Origin: Allium sativum
Lineage: Eukaryota > Streptophyta > Magnoliopsida > Asparagales > Amaryllidaceae
Length of the DNA: 64,000 nucleotides
Direction: 5' to 3'
Assembly (NCBI GenBank): GCA_030737875.1
Contig: CM060918.1
Coordinates: 772,762,552 to 772,826,551, forward strand
The notes under the pieces were generated by a model, which saw only the letters and a list, made by a program, of their open reading frames with translations, did not search any database and was not told the origin of the DNA. Below are positions 48,227-59,078 of the stretch, one piece after another. Both the position numbers and the translations under genes were made by a program. Each line of letters begins with the position of its first letter. Positions within the stretch are counted from its first letter, which is position 1.

Positions 48227-48781
48227 ATGTCTAGTTGGGAATACGATGATGAAACGATGGTACAACTGTACGATGCGTATGAAAGGAATAAGCAACAAAT
48301 CGAAGATGTAGAGATTGTGCCAGAAACACAAGCGGATGTCCAAGTCGAGCCTGGAGAAGTTGAGTTTGAACTTTTTAGTGCCACGCAACCAAACGTTTTT
48401 GTCCCAAGAATTGGACCAATGCAGAAAACCCATCTTGCTCGGTTGATGGAAGTAATTGCTCGCCAGAACCCCGATAGGTCGAGCTCTAGCATTACAGGTT
48501 GGACTATTCTTTGCTATTGTGGAGTGGAATGCAACGTGGTTGTTTCTAAGAGTCAAACCAATGCTGATCGACGATTTTATGGGTGCAAGGCGTACATTGC
48601 TGCACAGAACCGACAAGGGTTACAACATTGTAACTTTTTCTCATGGTACGATCCACCTTTGACTGCGAGGGGTGTCCAGTATGCACTGGAGATGCAAGCA
48701 GAGGTCGGTCGGTTGGAAAGATTGAACGTTGCAACAAAAGCAGAAATGTTGTATGGGTGGGGCAGTTCTTCGCGAAACTAA
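48227..48781 (+). CDS. GRF zinc-finger protein 2, apparently intact
   Basis: The start at 48227 (MSSWEYDDETMVQLYDAYE) is preferred over the in-frame ATG at 48125, which lies upstream of the TATA-like box. The product has 184 residues. An acidic N-terminus (about 1-55) and a linker lead to a complete GRF finger (about residues 90-140): CYCGVECNVVV, RRFYGCKAY and HCNFFSWYDPP, with the conserved GRF-type arginine-aromatic-aromatic triplet. A short helical tail (ALEMQAEVGRLERLNVATK) may form a coiled coil. GRF fingers are known in topoisomerase III alpha, APE2/NEIL3-type proteins and many uncharacterised plant genes. The gene points toward the plant mobile domain gene, tail to tail. Function on the element is unknown. 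Confidence 0.7.
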   Translation: MSSWEYDDETMVQLYDAYERNKQQIEDVEIVPETQADVQVEPGEVEFELFSATQPNVFVPRIGPMQKTHLARLMEVIARQNPDRSSSSITGWTILCYCGVECNVVVSKSQTNADRRFYGCKAYIAAQNRQGLQHCNFFSWYDPPLTARGVQYALEMQAEVGRLERLNVATKAEMLYGWGSSSRN

Positions 48782-48949
48782 GACTACTAGTACGCTGGAT
48801 TATACGTTGGGTCGAAAGCAGAATTTATCTTGTATCTTATATTTGGCTGTAATGATATACTATGCTGTACGTTGTAAGTTTCTTGTATCTTGTACCCTGT
48901 ATCTTGTATTCTTTATCGTAGTTGTATGTCGTAAGTTGGGTTGAATGTA

Positions 48950-49457
48950 CCACTAGGGTAATGTGTTATAGGTTGTCCAATTGATAGAAACAACATGACT
49001 TGACAACTCGTCCTTGTGAATTTGTACTGTTGGGGTTGTCCTCGATATACGTTATCAATCAAAAGCAGATTACCTACAGTAACCCCTACACTGGTATCAG
49101 TGTTTAGTTTAAAGAATCACTATACAAGACATTTTCTGAACTGAGGCCACTAACTGGTCATATCACCTTAGTTGAAACGGTCGTTAATAATACATCAGTA
49201 CGTTAATATTACATCAGTTCCACTACGTAGGAATACAACAGTACGTTAATAATACATATAAACCACAAATGGAATACCATAGTGTAGAGAAGACAAATTA
49301 CAACAGAACGTTAATAATACATCAGTACCACTACATAGGAATACAACAGTACTCTAGTATGAAGTCATAATACAACAGTCCCCTCAATAATACAAATAAA
49401 CCACAAAAGTGCAGAAAAGACAAAATACAACAGTCCGCTAATAATACATCAATAGCA
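48950..49457. other. Intergenic spacer with short dispersed repeats
   Basis: No gene. The phrases GTTAATAATACATCAGTA and CACTACRTAGGAATACAACAGTA recur several times between 49190 and 49470, as does AATAAACCACAAA. The spacer separates the convergent GRF 2 and plant mobile domain genes. Confidence 0.6.
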
Positions 49458-51674
49458 CTACACAGGAATGCCTCCATCATCATCGCTCCCATCATCGTCG
49501 CTCCCATCATCATCTCCGTCCTGATCGTCAACATCCTCAGCCACGTCGTCATCCTTATCAGACTCATCAACATCATCGTCATCAACATCATCAGCATTGT
49601 GTTCCTGAGCAGCAGCGTCATACTCATCGGCAGCATGGCTGGTGAAGTCATCGAGACCAATGACGTCACCGACGTCTCTAGTCCTAGATCGATTGGTCCC
49701 AACATCTGAAAATGGCTCATACACAGCAAGTCTGGCTGATAACAGATCAATCTGAGACTCCAACATCTGTGTATGACTAAGGTACATATCATGCATGGTG
49801 TGCGTGTGTGCAAGAGTCATATCACGATAACCGGCAAGGGTGGATCTTGACTGGTCCAACCAATGTGCGTACTACAAAGACATGTGATGTGCATTACGTA
49901 AAGTACCATAAATAAGAACTGTACATAAATAGACAAATGTATTAAAGAAACCTGATATGGAGGGTACAAGCCGGCTGAGGGTACTCCAGGAAGGTTGTCT
50001 GGAAACACTACGGGCTGCTTAATAAGGGTACCCGTAATATCGTACGCTCTGAAACTACAATCCGGCTCTATCTGCATGGGAGGCTGTGAAAACAGGGATG
50101 GAATAGGTTCAAATGAAACCTGGGGTACCTGAACTCTACCGGATACCAAATGAGGTCCCAAACGATCGGAGTTAACCCCCGGGGCATAATCAGGACATCT
50201 AAGTCTACGTGGAGCGACTCTAGCCCAATAAGAATCGTAATGTCCAGCAATGAAGAATTGTCCAATGTCAACCCAACCAGCCTCCCGTAGGGCCTATATG
50301 TACTGCACCCCAATCAACCTACTCCTACCAAACATGTCCTCGCAAGATAGCGGATCTCCCGGTATACGTGAATCGTGGCTGATCTGATATGCACACCTCT
50401 CACCCAAATACCAAATAAGGATATATGTCGTTGTACGTAAAGCCACCCAACGAGTAGAGAATGTATACGCAATCCGCATCGGGTGGCTGTCGACCATAAC
50501 ACCATCCTCTGTCAAATGATCCAAATGTGAAGCACAAGGAGTGCGAATGAGATTGCCCCGACTCCGCATGTCAATATGTGCTCTAGACTCCATCAAATCG
50601 TGACGTACACCCGGTGGAGCATGAGGTACGTAATGAATGCGCTCCCACCGTCTCATCCGCGGAAAGAACTACTCACCTACCTGAGCAACCATCTCTACCA
50701 TGTGTGGATGCATGTTAGCCGTGAACTCGTAATACCAAATGGGAAAGATGTACCAAAAGGCCTGCATCTCTCTGACGTCACCCAACACAAATGAATCTAA
50801 AGCGGTGTACAGTGCACCTACTATAGTTGTGCCCCAATCTATCGTATCAAGCCGATCCAACATAGTAATCCCAGCTAGATAACCCAATTGAACGGTACTC
50901 TTGTGGTTCGAAAAAAATGTCGAACCAAACAAGTACAGTAAAAATGCCCTAGTCACCCCATCTATAATCTCCGGTCGCTTTGAATAACAAGTGATGTACT
51001 GCTGCAGGTAAGTCAACGAAACCGCACCACTACTAACTCTGGCAGCATCAAAATGAGGTAAGAACACGGAAAACACGTTGGATGACTCATATAACTCATC
51101 AAAGGGAACTGGTCTGCGATCAAGATGACCAATCTCTATACCAGTCAGCATATACAAATCGACAAGAGTGACATCAGGCTCAAAGTCAGAAAAATGGAAA
51201 GTATGTGTGGTCGGCCACCGTCACTCACACAGTGCATGTAGCAAGGGTCTGTCGAATGACTTAATAGGTCTAATAGATAGAAACTGACCAAATGGACTAA
51301 GCTGCAGCCTATCCTTAATAGGAGTGGGAAGGTCGTCATAAAATGTGATGCATTTCGGCCAACTGCCTCTACAATGAACGTACTTGTCCTATATATATAT
51401 ATGAATAAGCAATGTTTTTCAATTCAATAACACCTATTGAACTCATACGAAGATATAGCTTGCGTAATAGTAGAAATCATAAACGTTTAAATTATACCTG
51501 TATCGTGGACAAATCAGTATCAGCTCTGTGCTCGTAGCCTTCTGGAAGATCATGAAGGACACGAAGGTCATCAGTTGTTACACCAGGGGCCAGAGGTGTG
51601 TGCAGTGGACCCATTTGCTCGTCTGACAGCCTCGGAGCAACTCTCCTTCCAACTTTAATGCTTCGCGGCGGCAT
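49458..51674 (-). pseudogene. Plant mobile domain (PMD, MAIN/MAIL-like) protein gene, three stop codons
   Basis: The minus strand reads exon 1 from 51674 to about 51498 (MPPRSIKVGRRVAPRLS...), a GT-AG intron, exon 2 from about 51389 to 49953, a second intron, and exon 3 from about 49876 to 49458. Exon 2 carries the PMD core: FDRPLLHALCE then RWPTTHTFHF, VTLVDLYMLTGIEIG, VTRAFLLYLFGSTFF, LGYLAGITMLDRLDTIDWG and FPRMRRWE. Exon 3 adds a helical part and a very acidic Asp/Gly tail ending GIPV. In-frame stops are at 51223-51221 (TGA, probably from CGA), 50671-50669 and 50296-50294; all else stays in frame. PMD proteins MAIN and MAIL1 in Arabidopsis act in silencing and gene expression with PP7-type phosphatases; transposon-borne PMD copies are known. 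The role here is unknown. Confidence 0.8.
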
Positions 51675-51751
51675 TTCGACTCAATTTCTATTAAAAACAA
51701 ATTAAAAACGAAGCTTGAAAAGAATGAAATGAACAACAATGGCGGAAATGG

Positions 51752-51760
51752 GGTTTTATA
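51752..51760 (-). promoter_or_regulatory. Candidate TATA box of the PMD gene
   Basis: The minus strand reads CCTATAAAACCCC about 80 bp upstream of the PMD ATG, touching the large palindrome. Transcription would start in the subterminal region and run inward. Confidence 0.5.
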
Positions 51761-51896
51761 GGCGTCAGTGGTTCTGGCGCCTACTTTTTAGGCGCCAGAA
51801 CCAGGCGCCTACTTTCTAGGTGTCAGGATCCTGGCGCCTAGAAAGTAGGCGCCTGGTTCTGGCGCCTAAAAAGTAGGCGCCAGAACCACTGGCGCC
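51761..51896. repeat. 136-bp near-perfect palindrome at the right end
   Basis: The two 65-bp arms mirror each other around GGATCC at 51826-51831, with three mismatches. Each arm contains smaller palindromes, such as GGCGCCTACTTTTTAGGCGCC-type units, so the region is an inverted repeat of inverted repeats. Confidence 0.9.
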
Positions 51897-51908
51897 TACA
51901 GCCCGATT

Positions 51909-51948
51909 AAGGGCTGAATATTCAGCCCTTAATCCACTGGAGATGCCC
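51909..51948 (-). repeat. Right terminal inverted repeat of the Harbinger element
   Basis: Ends ACTGGAGATGCCC. The inner part holds its own dyad around GGGCTGAATATTCAGCCC (51911-51928). Confidence 0.88.
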
Positions 51949-51951
51949 TTA
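51949..51951. repeat. Target site duplication of the Harbinger element, right (TTA)
   Basis: Matches TTA at 43014-43016. The LINE sequence continues from here. Confidence 0.85.
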
Positions 51952-53560
51952 GGGGATTCATTCACAGTATTAGGGGAATTAGACAAGGGACCCACTTTTA
52001 CCTTATTTGTTTACCATGGTGATGGAAATCTTTGCTAGCTTAATGGATATTAAATTATTAAATGGGAATATCAAACTAATAAATAGAGTTAAGCCTATTG
52101 TCACCCATTTATTATATGCTAATGATCTTTTAATTTTTATGAAAGTTGATATTTTAAATGCTTCTTTTATTGTTAAAATCATTGAAAAAATGGAAGCTTT
52201 TGCAGGACTTAAAGTCAATGAAAGCAAAAGCAAAGTCTACTTTAGTAAAGGATGTAAGAATAAAGAGGAGATCCTCAATATTCTTCGATTTAAAGAAGGA
52301 AATATGCCTGTTAAATATCTCGGCCCGCCTCTTATTTCTAATCAACTCTATGAATAGGATAACTTTCATCTTTATGATTCTATTCAAAGTAATTTAGCGG
52401 GATGGTCTAGTAAACTATTATCTATAGCTGGTAGGGTAGAGTTGACATACGCTGTCATCATTGTCATCATCTTCTGTTGGCTGCATACTCACAGTATCCC
52501 TATTAAAGTTATTTAGAAGATCGGAAAATTTTGTGCTGACTTTGTATTGAAAGAAACTATCATAAAGTTGCATGGGGCAAATTATGTAAGTCAAAAAAGT
52601 ATGGTGGTCTTGGCTTAAGAAATATCAGGGACTTGAATGGAGCTTGCAAGATGAAACTATTATGTAAACTAATAAGTGGCAATTCTCTATAGGTAAGATG
52701 GACGAAAGAAAATTATTTCAAAAACAGCAATTTTTTTTAACTAAGTCTGAAAGTCGGCATCATTTATTTGGAAAAACATTCTTAGCTGCAGAAAAATGGG
52801 TACTAAGTTGTTAGCATGAAGATTTAAAGGTGGTAGTCAAACTAGTCTCTGGTTTAACCCTTGGATATGAGGAAAATCATTAATCAATCTTCTAGGATGG
52901 AACAATATGTACATTATGAGGGTGCTAATGAAACTGTCAAATAATTTTTGAAAATCATTATTGGAGATCTTTAACCAACAAACTGCATATATTTTCAAAG
53001 CCAATATTGAACAACAAAATCATTGATCAATAACATTTTAGAGACAAATAGGTTTGGAAACTCTCTTCTAAGAATAAATTTTCTTTTAGGAAAACTTGGG
53101 AGTTTCTAACAGGTGATGAAATTGAAGCTAGCTGCCACAAAATCATCTGAAATAAATCTAAAAGCCCGAAGATGTCTCACGGCTCTTATTTTTTCATTAT
53201 AAGCAAGCTATTACAAGAGATAAATGTTTAAAATAAAGCAAAAATGGTGATAGTATTTGCTTGTTGCGTAACAAAAACCCTGAAAACATAGACTAATTAT
53301 TTTTTAATTGCCCATATTCAGGACATATTTGGAGAACTGCCAAATACAAATTGAATAGTAGTTAGAATTTAGAATTGATAACATAAGAGATGCTACTGAC
53401 TTATTTTAAAAAAAAAATGAAAATCAAATCTTTTGAATTTAAAACTGCGTGCACTGTTCTTGTTGCAGTCATCTACCACATTTGTAAGGAAAGGAACCAA
53501 ATACTCCATTGCAACAAAGAAAAGAGCAACTTTCATTTACGGAAAATTATCTATTTTGAT
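51952..53560 (+). pseudogene. LINE reverse transcriptase, C-terminal segment and downstream ORF2 remnants
   Basis: After a frame break the frame 52007-52357 is open. Its RT catalytic box reads YAND (52115-52126) where active enzymes have FADD/YADD, so one catalytic Asp is lost. Downstream, in shifting frames, come LLSIAGRVELTYAV, LGLRN-like and SLWFNPWI phrases of the plant L1 C-terminal region, then a zf-RVT-like piece (about 53050-53350) and IYHIWKERNQI (about 53475). Decay is heavy. The LINE probably ends near 53600. Confidence 0.7.
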
Positions 53561-53600
53561 TGTTAAATTCTAATTCATAATTCATCCAAGCAGCACAATA

Positions 53601-54132
53601 AAGATAATTCAAATCATATGGACAAGATGAATATCATAGGTTACAGTGTTGAAACAATTTTATAGTGTGGAAAACTTAGCACTGATATGTTTATTTTCAG
53701 GAACAAAGGCAACAACAATCAACTTAGATGTTAAACATATGGTGCAAAGCAAGGACATCCAGCCTCTGATAATCTACATGGTGGAGGCCATCACATTTCT
53801 CCAGAAAACATAATAAAGGGGGTAAACATAAAAATATAATTGATAATAATTCTAACCATTTTAAAGATTAAGAATAAACTATTCTCTGATTTGCCTAAAT
53901 CACAACAATTGGACTATAGCATAACCATCTGCGTTCCTGAGGTCATGAATTCCCTACAAAATCACTTCACTAAAATTCTAGAATTCCAGAATTAAAGAAT
54001 TGAGAATCAACACTACAAAAGCATTCTCGACAACAAGGTTTACGACTTATTTGTCTAGTGGAATGGTAGTAGAGTGGTTCTCGCACCAGAATGGATTCAG
54101 AAAGTAGCAAGCACACAAACACTGTTTGCGGA
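53601..54132. other. No gene seen; possible LINE 3' flank
   Basis: AT-rich sequence with no long frame and no clear poly(A) tail. The boundary with the LINE is not resolved. Confidence 0.4.
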
Positions 54133-54144
54133 ACCAATTCGTCA

Positions 54145-55369
54145 GGTGTTCGTCTATTCGCACCCCGTTATTTTCTCTTCACCCCCAGTAAATAGAAAAT
54201 AAAACATACACCCCAACTTTTTCTCTTCACACCCCGCTTATTCCAAAAATGCCCTTACTACATTTTTTTATTGTTTTTTGTTCTTTACTTCTTATTTCAA
54301 AATTGTAGTTTGTTTGTGTAGCTCTCTCTTTAACATCTTGATCAACGTTCGTAGACAACGTCATTGACTGTCTAGCGCTGGTTATGCTAATTAACACTTC
54401 AATGTGAGCGTTGATTATTTAAATTAACATCTCCAACAGTGATGATTTAATTATTTGCTATTCAAACATTTGCAATTCCCGTACACTGTCGATCTATTCA
54501 GTCTCAAAATACATAGTTATATACACCGTTTACTTTACAATTTTAAAAAATTTAGTCATTGTTAGCAAATTTTAATCATTATTTGTTATTTATTTCTTTA
54601 ATTATTTTTTTAGTGTGGTGCTAAGAGCACCCCAATATGTTCTTCCTAATACTGCGATTAAAAAAATAAATCTTATTAAATTTTGTATGCTTCCTAATAC
54701 CACATTACCTCTCCATTCTAATCTCTCACTCAATCATTATTTGCTGAACTAATCATGTACTAAGCTAATCTAATTACCGTAATCTGTCGTAATAGCTGTC
54801 TTCTTTGCATCTCTCGCGGGAAAATTCAAATTTGTACGATAATCTCTCAATTATTTGGTGATCTGAAAACTTTAATCTCTCACTTCCTCTTATACTTTTC
54901 TTAATTCAAACCTTATTCACAACTTTTGTATATTGCAGCGTCAAATTCGTTGATCAGTTATAGATATAGGGTATAGCTCGTTGATTGGTTTTACAAATCA
55001 AGACAAACGAATATTGAGCGAAATAGAAATAGGGTAAAACAGTGTGGTAGCCCCTATTTTTTAAGTGTGTGGTATTAAGAAGTGTGTAATACTAATTTTT
55101 GTGGTATTTTTTAGTCATAGTATTAGTACGAACATACTGGGGTGCCTTTAGCACCACACTTTTTTAAATCACATACACCTCTGATTTTTTATTTTAATTG
55201 TTGTTTGTAATTTAATCTCAAGCATTGTGCATGGCTGATTTTATTATTTTTAATCGTTGCATAACATTGAACAAGTTATCTATTTTATTATTAAACGGTA
55301 TAAGTGGGAAGAATAGTCTAAAATTTTAATTGGGGGTTGAAGAGTAAATAACGAGGTGGCAATAGCCGG
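54145..55369. mobile_element. Mutator-like MITE, 1.2 kb
   Basis: Imperfect inverted ends of about 40 bp: the left has CTATTCGCACCCCGTTATTTT and the right, reversed, has CTATTGCCACCTCGTTATTTA, both running on to TCTTCA and a C-run. The flanks ACCAATTCGTCA (54133-54144) and ACCAATTCATCA (55370-55381) are direct repeats with one mismatch, longer than the 8-11 bp typical of Mutator. No transposase. A second MITE sits inside. Confidence 0.6.
54613..55159. mobile_element. MITE nested in the Mutator-like MITE
   Basis: 547 bp with inverted ends starting GTGTGGTGCTAA, 30 bases long with few mismatches. TTTTTTA flanks both sides; this may be a TSD but is low-complexity. No coding capacity. The superfamily is not certain (hAT or Mutator). 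Confidence 0.65.
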
Positions 55370-55381
55370 ACCAATTCATCA

Positions 55382-55858
55382 AATTCGAAAGATGCCCATG
55401 ACCTCTCTCTTCCCTGAAAACTTTGATTTGTAGCAAAACTAGGGTTTGTATCTGCAATTTTTTTTTCGGTGTTTTGCTCTAGCTTTATGTTTATGTGGGT
55501 ACGGTTTCAGATGTATGCTTTTATTTTCTTAGGTGTTTGGATCGGCTGTATTTACCTGCTTTTTCTTGTGGGTTAGGCTTAGTCCCAACCGCTCAAGTTT
55601 GTTTTTACCTATTCAAAAAAGAGAAAGATATTGAATGTTTAATGTGCCATTTCTTTTCTATTTTCTACAGTTGAATTGTAATTAGCAAGTAAATGTTTTT
55701 AACAGAAAAATTATAAGTTTACGAATTTTCGGTTGCAGATGTGAATATTGGTACAGGCAAGGGTGAACCGTTACTTCTGCAGTAGCCAATAAGATAAAAA
55801 AAATCATGTTAATCCCATATCCCCAAATATTAGTGAATATATATATATATATATATAT
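55382..55858. other. Possible host sequence, no gene seen
   Basis: The phrase AAAACTAGGGTTTG near 55435 resembles telo-box-type motifs of plant promoters and 5' leaders, followed by T-rich and GGTTTCAG intron-like sequence. No frame supports a protein. It ends in an (AT)n tract where element B begins. Confidence 0.3.
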
Positions 55859-58769
55859 TGTGATAGCCCGTAACTTCCCCGTTAAGGAAAGAGCAGATTA
55901 CCTTGAGAACAACACACAATTGAACGCAGACGGAAGAACATTTCATTGCTATTACAACAATTCCATCAGAATACAAGAATATACAGAGTATAAATGAATA
56001 AATTACATTCGACAAATATCAGAGATTACAATAAATTACAAAGCAGCGGAAAAATAATACAAAGCACAACTGAAGGTGATATACGGATACAGAGCTTTCC
56101 GGATATCATTCCAGCTGTAAACCAGGATCTTGTGAATATAAATCTGCAAAACCAAAACTACTAGCTGCCCGTGCGGAAAATAGGGCACCCAGAGTTTAGG
56201 TTAAAACAATAAACTCCGGATCAGTCATGTGACTGGTGTGAGAACTAAAACAGTTATTTAAACATTTGCTTTAAAAGAGAGTAATTCAAGGGACCACGCC
56301 GTATAACACGGAACGGGTTTCCTCCCAAGAATACCAGTGCATAGAATAAACAACGCAATGCTTTTTCGAAAAATGAAGCTATTATAAGACCAAGGTCCCA
56401 TCACACAATGCAACGCAAGCCGGAGGATAGGGTTTTCCCTTATAATAGCCAAACATGCTTGATACGTTTAAAACAAATCATTTGATACTATAATAAGTGT
56501 ATAGTGTCAAAACATTTCAATCATAAATATAAATCATAGACGGCATGAGTGCCCCATCCCACTATGTCGCCATACTAGGCTCTACAAATAAAACTGAAAT
56601 ACGCGTATTGGAAATTGGATTTCTGTCATGAGTCGAGGCAAGGGGCAAGCTCCTCTCCGCTTCGAGACACTCTAGCAAATGCCTCGGGACTACACACTCT
56701 GGGCAACCCCGGATGCGGCTGGGCCGGTCCTCACTTACGTCAGAGGATTAATTATGCCTGAACACACGTTTCCCAGTCCTTACAGACCTATAATCGAGGC
56801 GCCTCGTTCCAACAACCACAAAGGTGAAAAGTATATAAATGTCAGGGCTGGTAAGTCACTAACACCACCATAGCTAGAAAGAAACGTCGTGCTCTCCCAG
56901 CGGTCCGTATCCCGTTTTTAACTCATACCGAGGTGTGAGGCTCGCGAATTCACGTTATACACAAAGCTGCCACGTAGGCCGTGCTTTGATCATCAACCAC
57001 AAGACTTTTCTTTTCAACAGAAGCCTTGATCTATGCAACTCAGCATGCCACACAGGCAATTCATGCTATGCGATTGATATCTATCGATATATAACCTCTA
57101 AGCTCGTACGTCTCAGAGAAGGGCGTTAAGCAAGAGAATAAATTCTCCGCCGCCAAGCAGATATATATTTAACAAAAATCAATCAACACAGAATAAAATC
57201 CAATGTCAGACACACAATCCATTTACAAGTTCGTTCTGGGTCTGAACGAAACCGGAGGCACTTTCCTCGCTTATCCATCGATCTCCAAGTACGTCTGGAC
57301 GACCACCAACTATTTCCATCCTCTTGGGTGTACAGCCCAATCAGGATCGTTAGTAATTACCCAAACGATGTGAAAACTTCCGGTCTTCGACCACCGTCTT
57401 CATCTTCGACATATCGTCGAATCGGTTATTCAGAATGGGTATAAACCCGGCCTTTCCGAACAACCCGCGTATATTTAAAACAAATGTTACACCAACACAA
57501 CATACGCCTCATTCCAATTCAGAATATTCTTTTATTCACCAAATCACATTCTTAGGGAAAGGTTCCCATTAATTTTATCCAAGATAAATTCTTTGAAATT
57601 TATCCTTTAATCTTCCTTTGGATGTCATTTCAAACCAAATTATGGTTTTCTAAACTAGTCGAGATTAGCGAACCACACCGAAGTAATTATCTATTTTATT
57701 TACCAATCCCAACCTATTCATCCCATAAAGCAAAACTGGCAATACTCCATATTTAGCACCACAGTGTTATCGGTAAAATTAATTACCATTTCACGTTCAA
57801 ATCTAATTAAAGATTTAACTATCGCTTTGGAGCAAAACTAGTGATACTCCATTCTCGCTCGTTTTCTAAATTTGATAATTTAGATTGTAAATTCAGATTT
57901 CAATCTAATTGCAGATTCGTTAAAACTCCTTTTATTGGGTTAAAGAACTAATGTCTTTTAAAACACCGTTCACGACAAACCCAAATCACTTTCTATTTAT
58001 CATCGGGTTAAAGAACTAGTGTTGTTTAAAACACAGTTCACGATAAACCCACAAATCAATTCTAGTTCAATTCAAATCAAATATATTAGGAATTCCGATT
58101 ATTTAAAATCCCTTTTTAAATCTAATTTATTTATTTAAAAATAAAAAAATCGGGTTTTAAATTTAGTTCAATCTAGTTCATTTCGATAAAAATCTATTTT
58201 TATCTTTTCAAATATGGAGTTTTTCATCCCAAATATCCCCAAATCATTCCTTATGATTTTACACAAATTATTACTATTTTTAATAATTTTATCAAGGCCC
58301 GTACAGTCGATTTCCAACAACGGCCATCGAACTGCACTTACAACGACCTTTTCCAAATTTGATTTGGACGTATCTCCAAATCCAACCATTAGATTTCAAA
58401 TTTCTAATATTCGTTAGAAAGCTCTTTTCGATACGAACCCAACGGTTCCGGTTTTAGGAGAATCCGACGGTCGGATCTCCCGTAATGTCCGTTTGAAATA
58501 AATGGTCGAAATTCACGAACCGCCGCGGCGCGGCGCGTTCTATTCAGGCCATTATATTATATATATAATATATATTTCGTCGATTTCTATTTAAAACGAA
58601 TTTTATAAATAGTTTTTAAATTCGTTTCAAAATTCATTTCAACTTCCATTTCAATTCAAAGAAAAATTGAATTCTTCTTTATAAATACGTTTTAAAATTC
58701 ATTTTTATTCAATTCAAAGTTCAATTCAATTTGAATTCATTTCAATTCAATTCAATTTGGTTTCAAATC

Positions 58770-58877
58770 AAATTCATTTCGTTTTCTATTTGAATCAAAT
58801 TCATTTCATTTTCTATTTGAATCAAATTCATTTCGTTTTCTATTTGAATCAAATTCATTTCGTTTTCTATTTGAGTC
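58770..58877 (+). repeat. 27-bp tandem repeat, four copies
   Basis: Unit of the type AAATTCATTTCGTTTTCTAT plus seven bases, starting at 58770, 58797, 58824 and 58851. Absent from the LTR of A. Confidence 0.85.
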
Positions 58878-58896
58878 AAATTCAAATTGGTTATAT

Positions 58897-59078
58897 ATTC
58901 AATTCATTTCGAAATTGTTTTATATTCAATTCATTTCGAAATCGTTTTATATTCAATTCATTTCGAAATCGTTTTATATTCAATTCATTTCGAAATCATT
59001 TTATATTCAATTCATTTCGAAATCGTTTTATATTCAATTCATTTCGAAATCGTTTCATATTCAATTCATTTCGCAATT
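58897..59078 (+). repeat. 27-bp tandem repeat, about seven copies
   Basis: A different unit from the preceding array: ATTCAATTCATTTCGAAATC plus seven bases, starting every 27 bases from 58897 to 59059. The open frames across it in three registers only reflect a repeat unit divisible by three. Confidence 0.88.

Larger units (their letters stand above)
43017..51948. mobile_element. PIF/Harbinger transposon with six genes (8.9 kb)
   Basis: The ends share GGGCATCTCCAGT exactly, extended to about 40 imperfect bases including ATTAAGGG and GAATATTCAG. TTA flanks both sides, and the LINE reading frame continues across the site. The element carries the standard ORF1 (43410-44472, plus) and DDE transposase (46028-44719, minus), which face each other. 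It also carries a SANT-like gene (46530-46919), two GRF zinc-finger genes (47373-47810 and 48227-48781) and a plant mobile domain gene (51674-49458, minus). Related palindromic GGCGCC motifs occur near both ends. No second TIR or TSD pair was seen inside, so one element is the simplest reading. Confidence 0.9.
36700..53600 (+). mobile_element. Decayed L1-type LINE, split by two insertions
   Basis: ORF1 (36897-38210), endonuclease (about 38620-39350) and reverse transcriptase (39461-40019, 42789-43016, 51949-52360) follow on the plus strand, with further ORF2 remnants to about 53560. Removing the Copia insertion joins a proline-glycine-arginine stretch directly to leucine-isoleucine, and removing the Harbinger element rejoins the next segment. 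The remaining LINE is about 5 kb. Frameshifts and stops are common. The 5' and 3' limits and the TSD are not resolved, and no clear poly(A) tail was found. Confidence 0.8.

Noticed and set aside
49331..49813. Met/Leu/Thr-rich 160-residue minus frame
   Set aside because: Shadow of the acidic PMD C-terminus in another frame; GAT/GAC repeats shifted by one base read as Met and Thr codons.
50669..51157. 162-residue frame considered as a separate gene
   Set aside because: It is the central part of the PMD gene between two in-frame stops; the frame and similarity continue on both sides.
55800..55858. Reading the TSD of element B
   Set aside because: The insertion lies in an (AT)n tract and the other flank is outside the window, so any 5-bp match would be meaningless.
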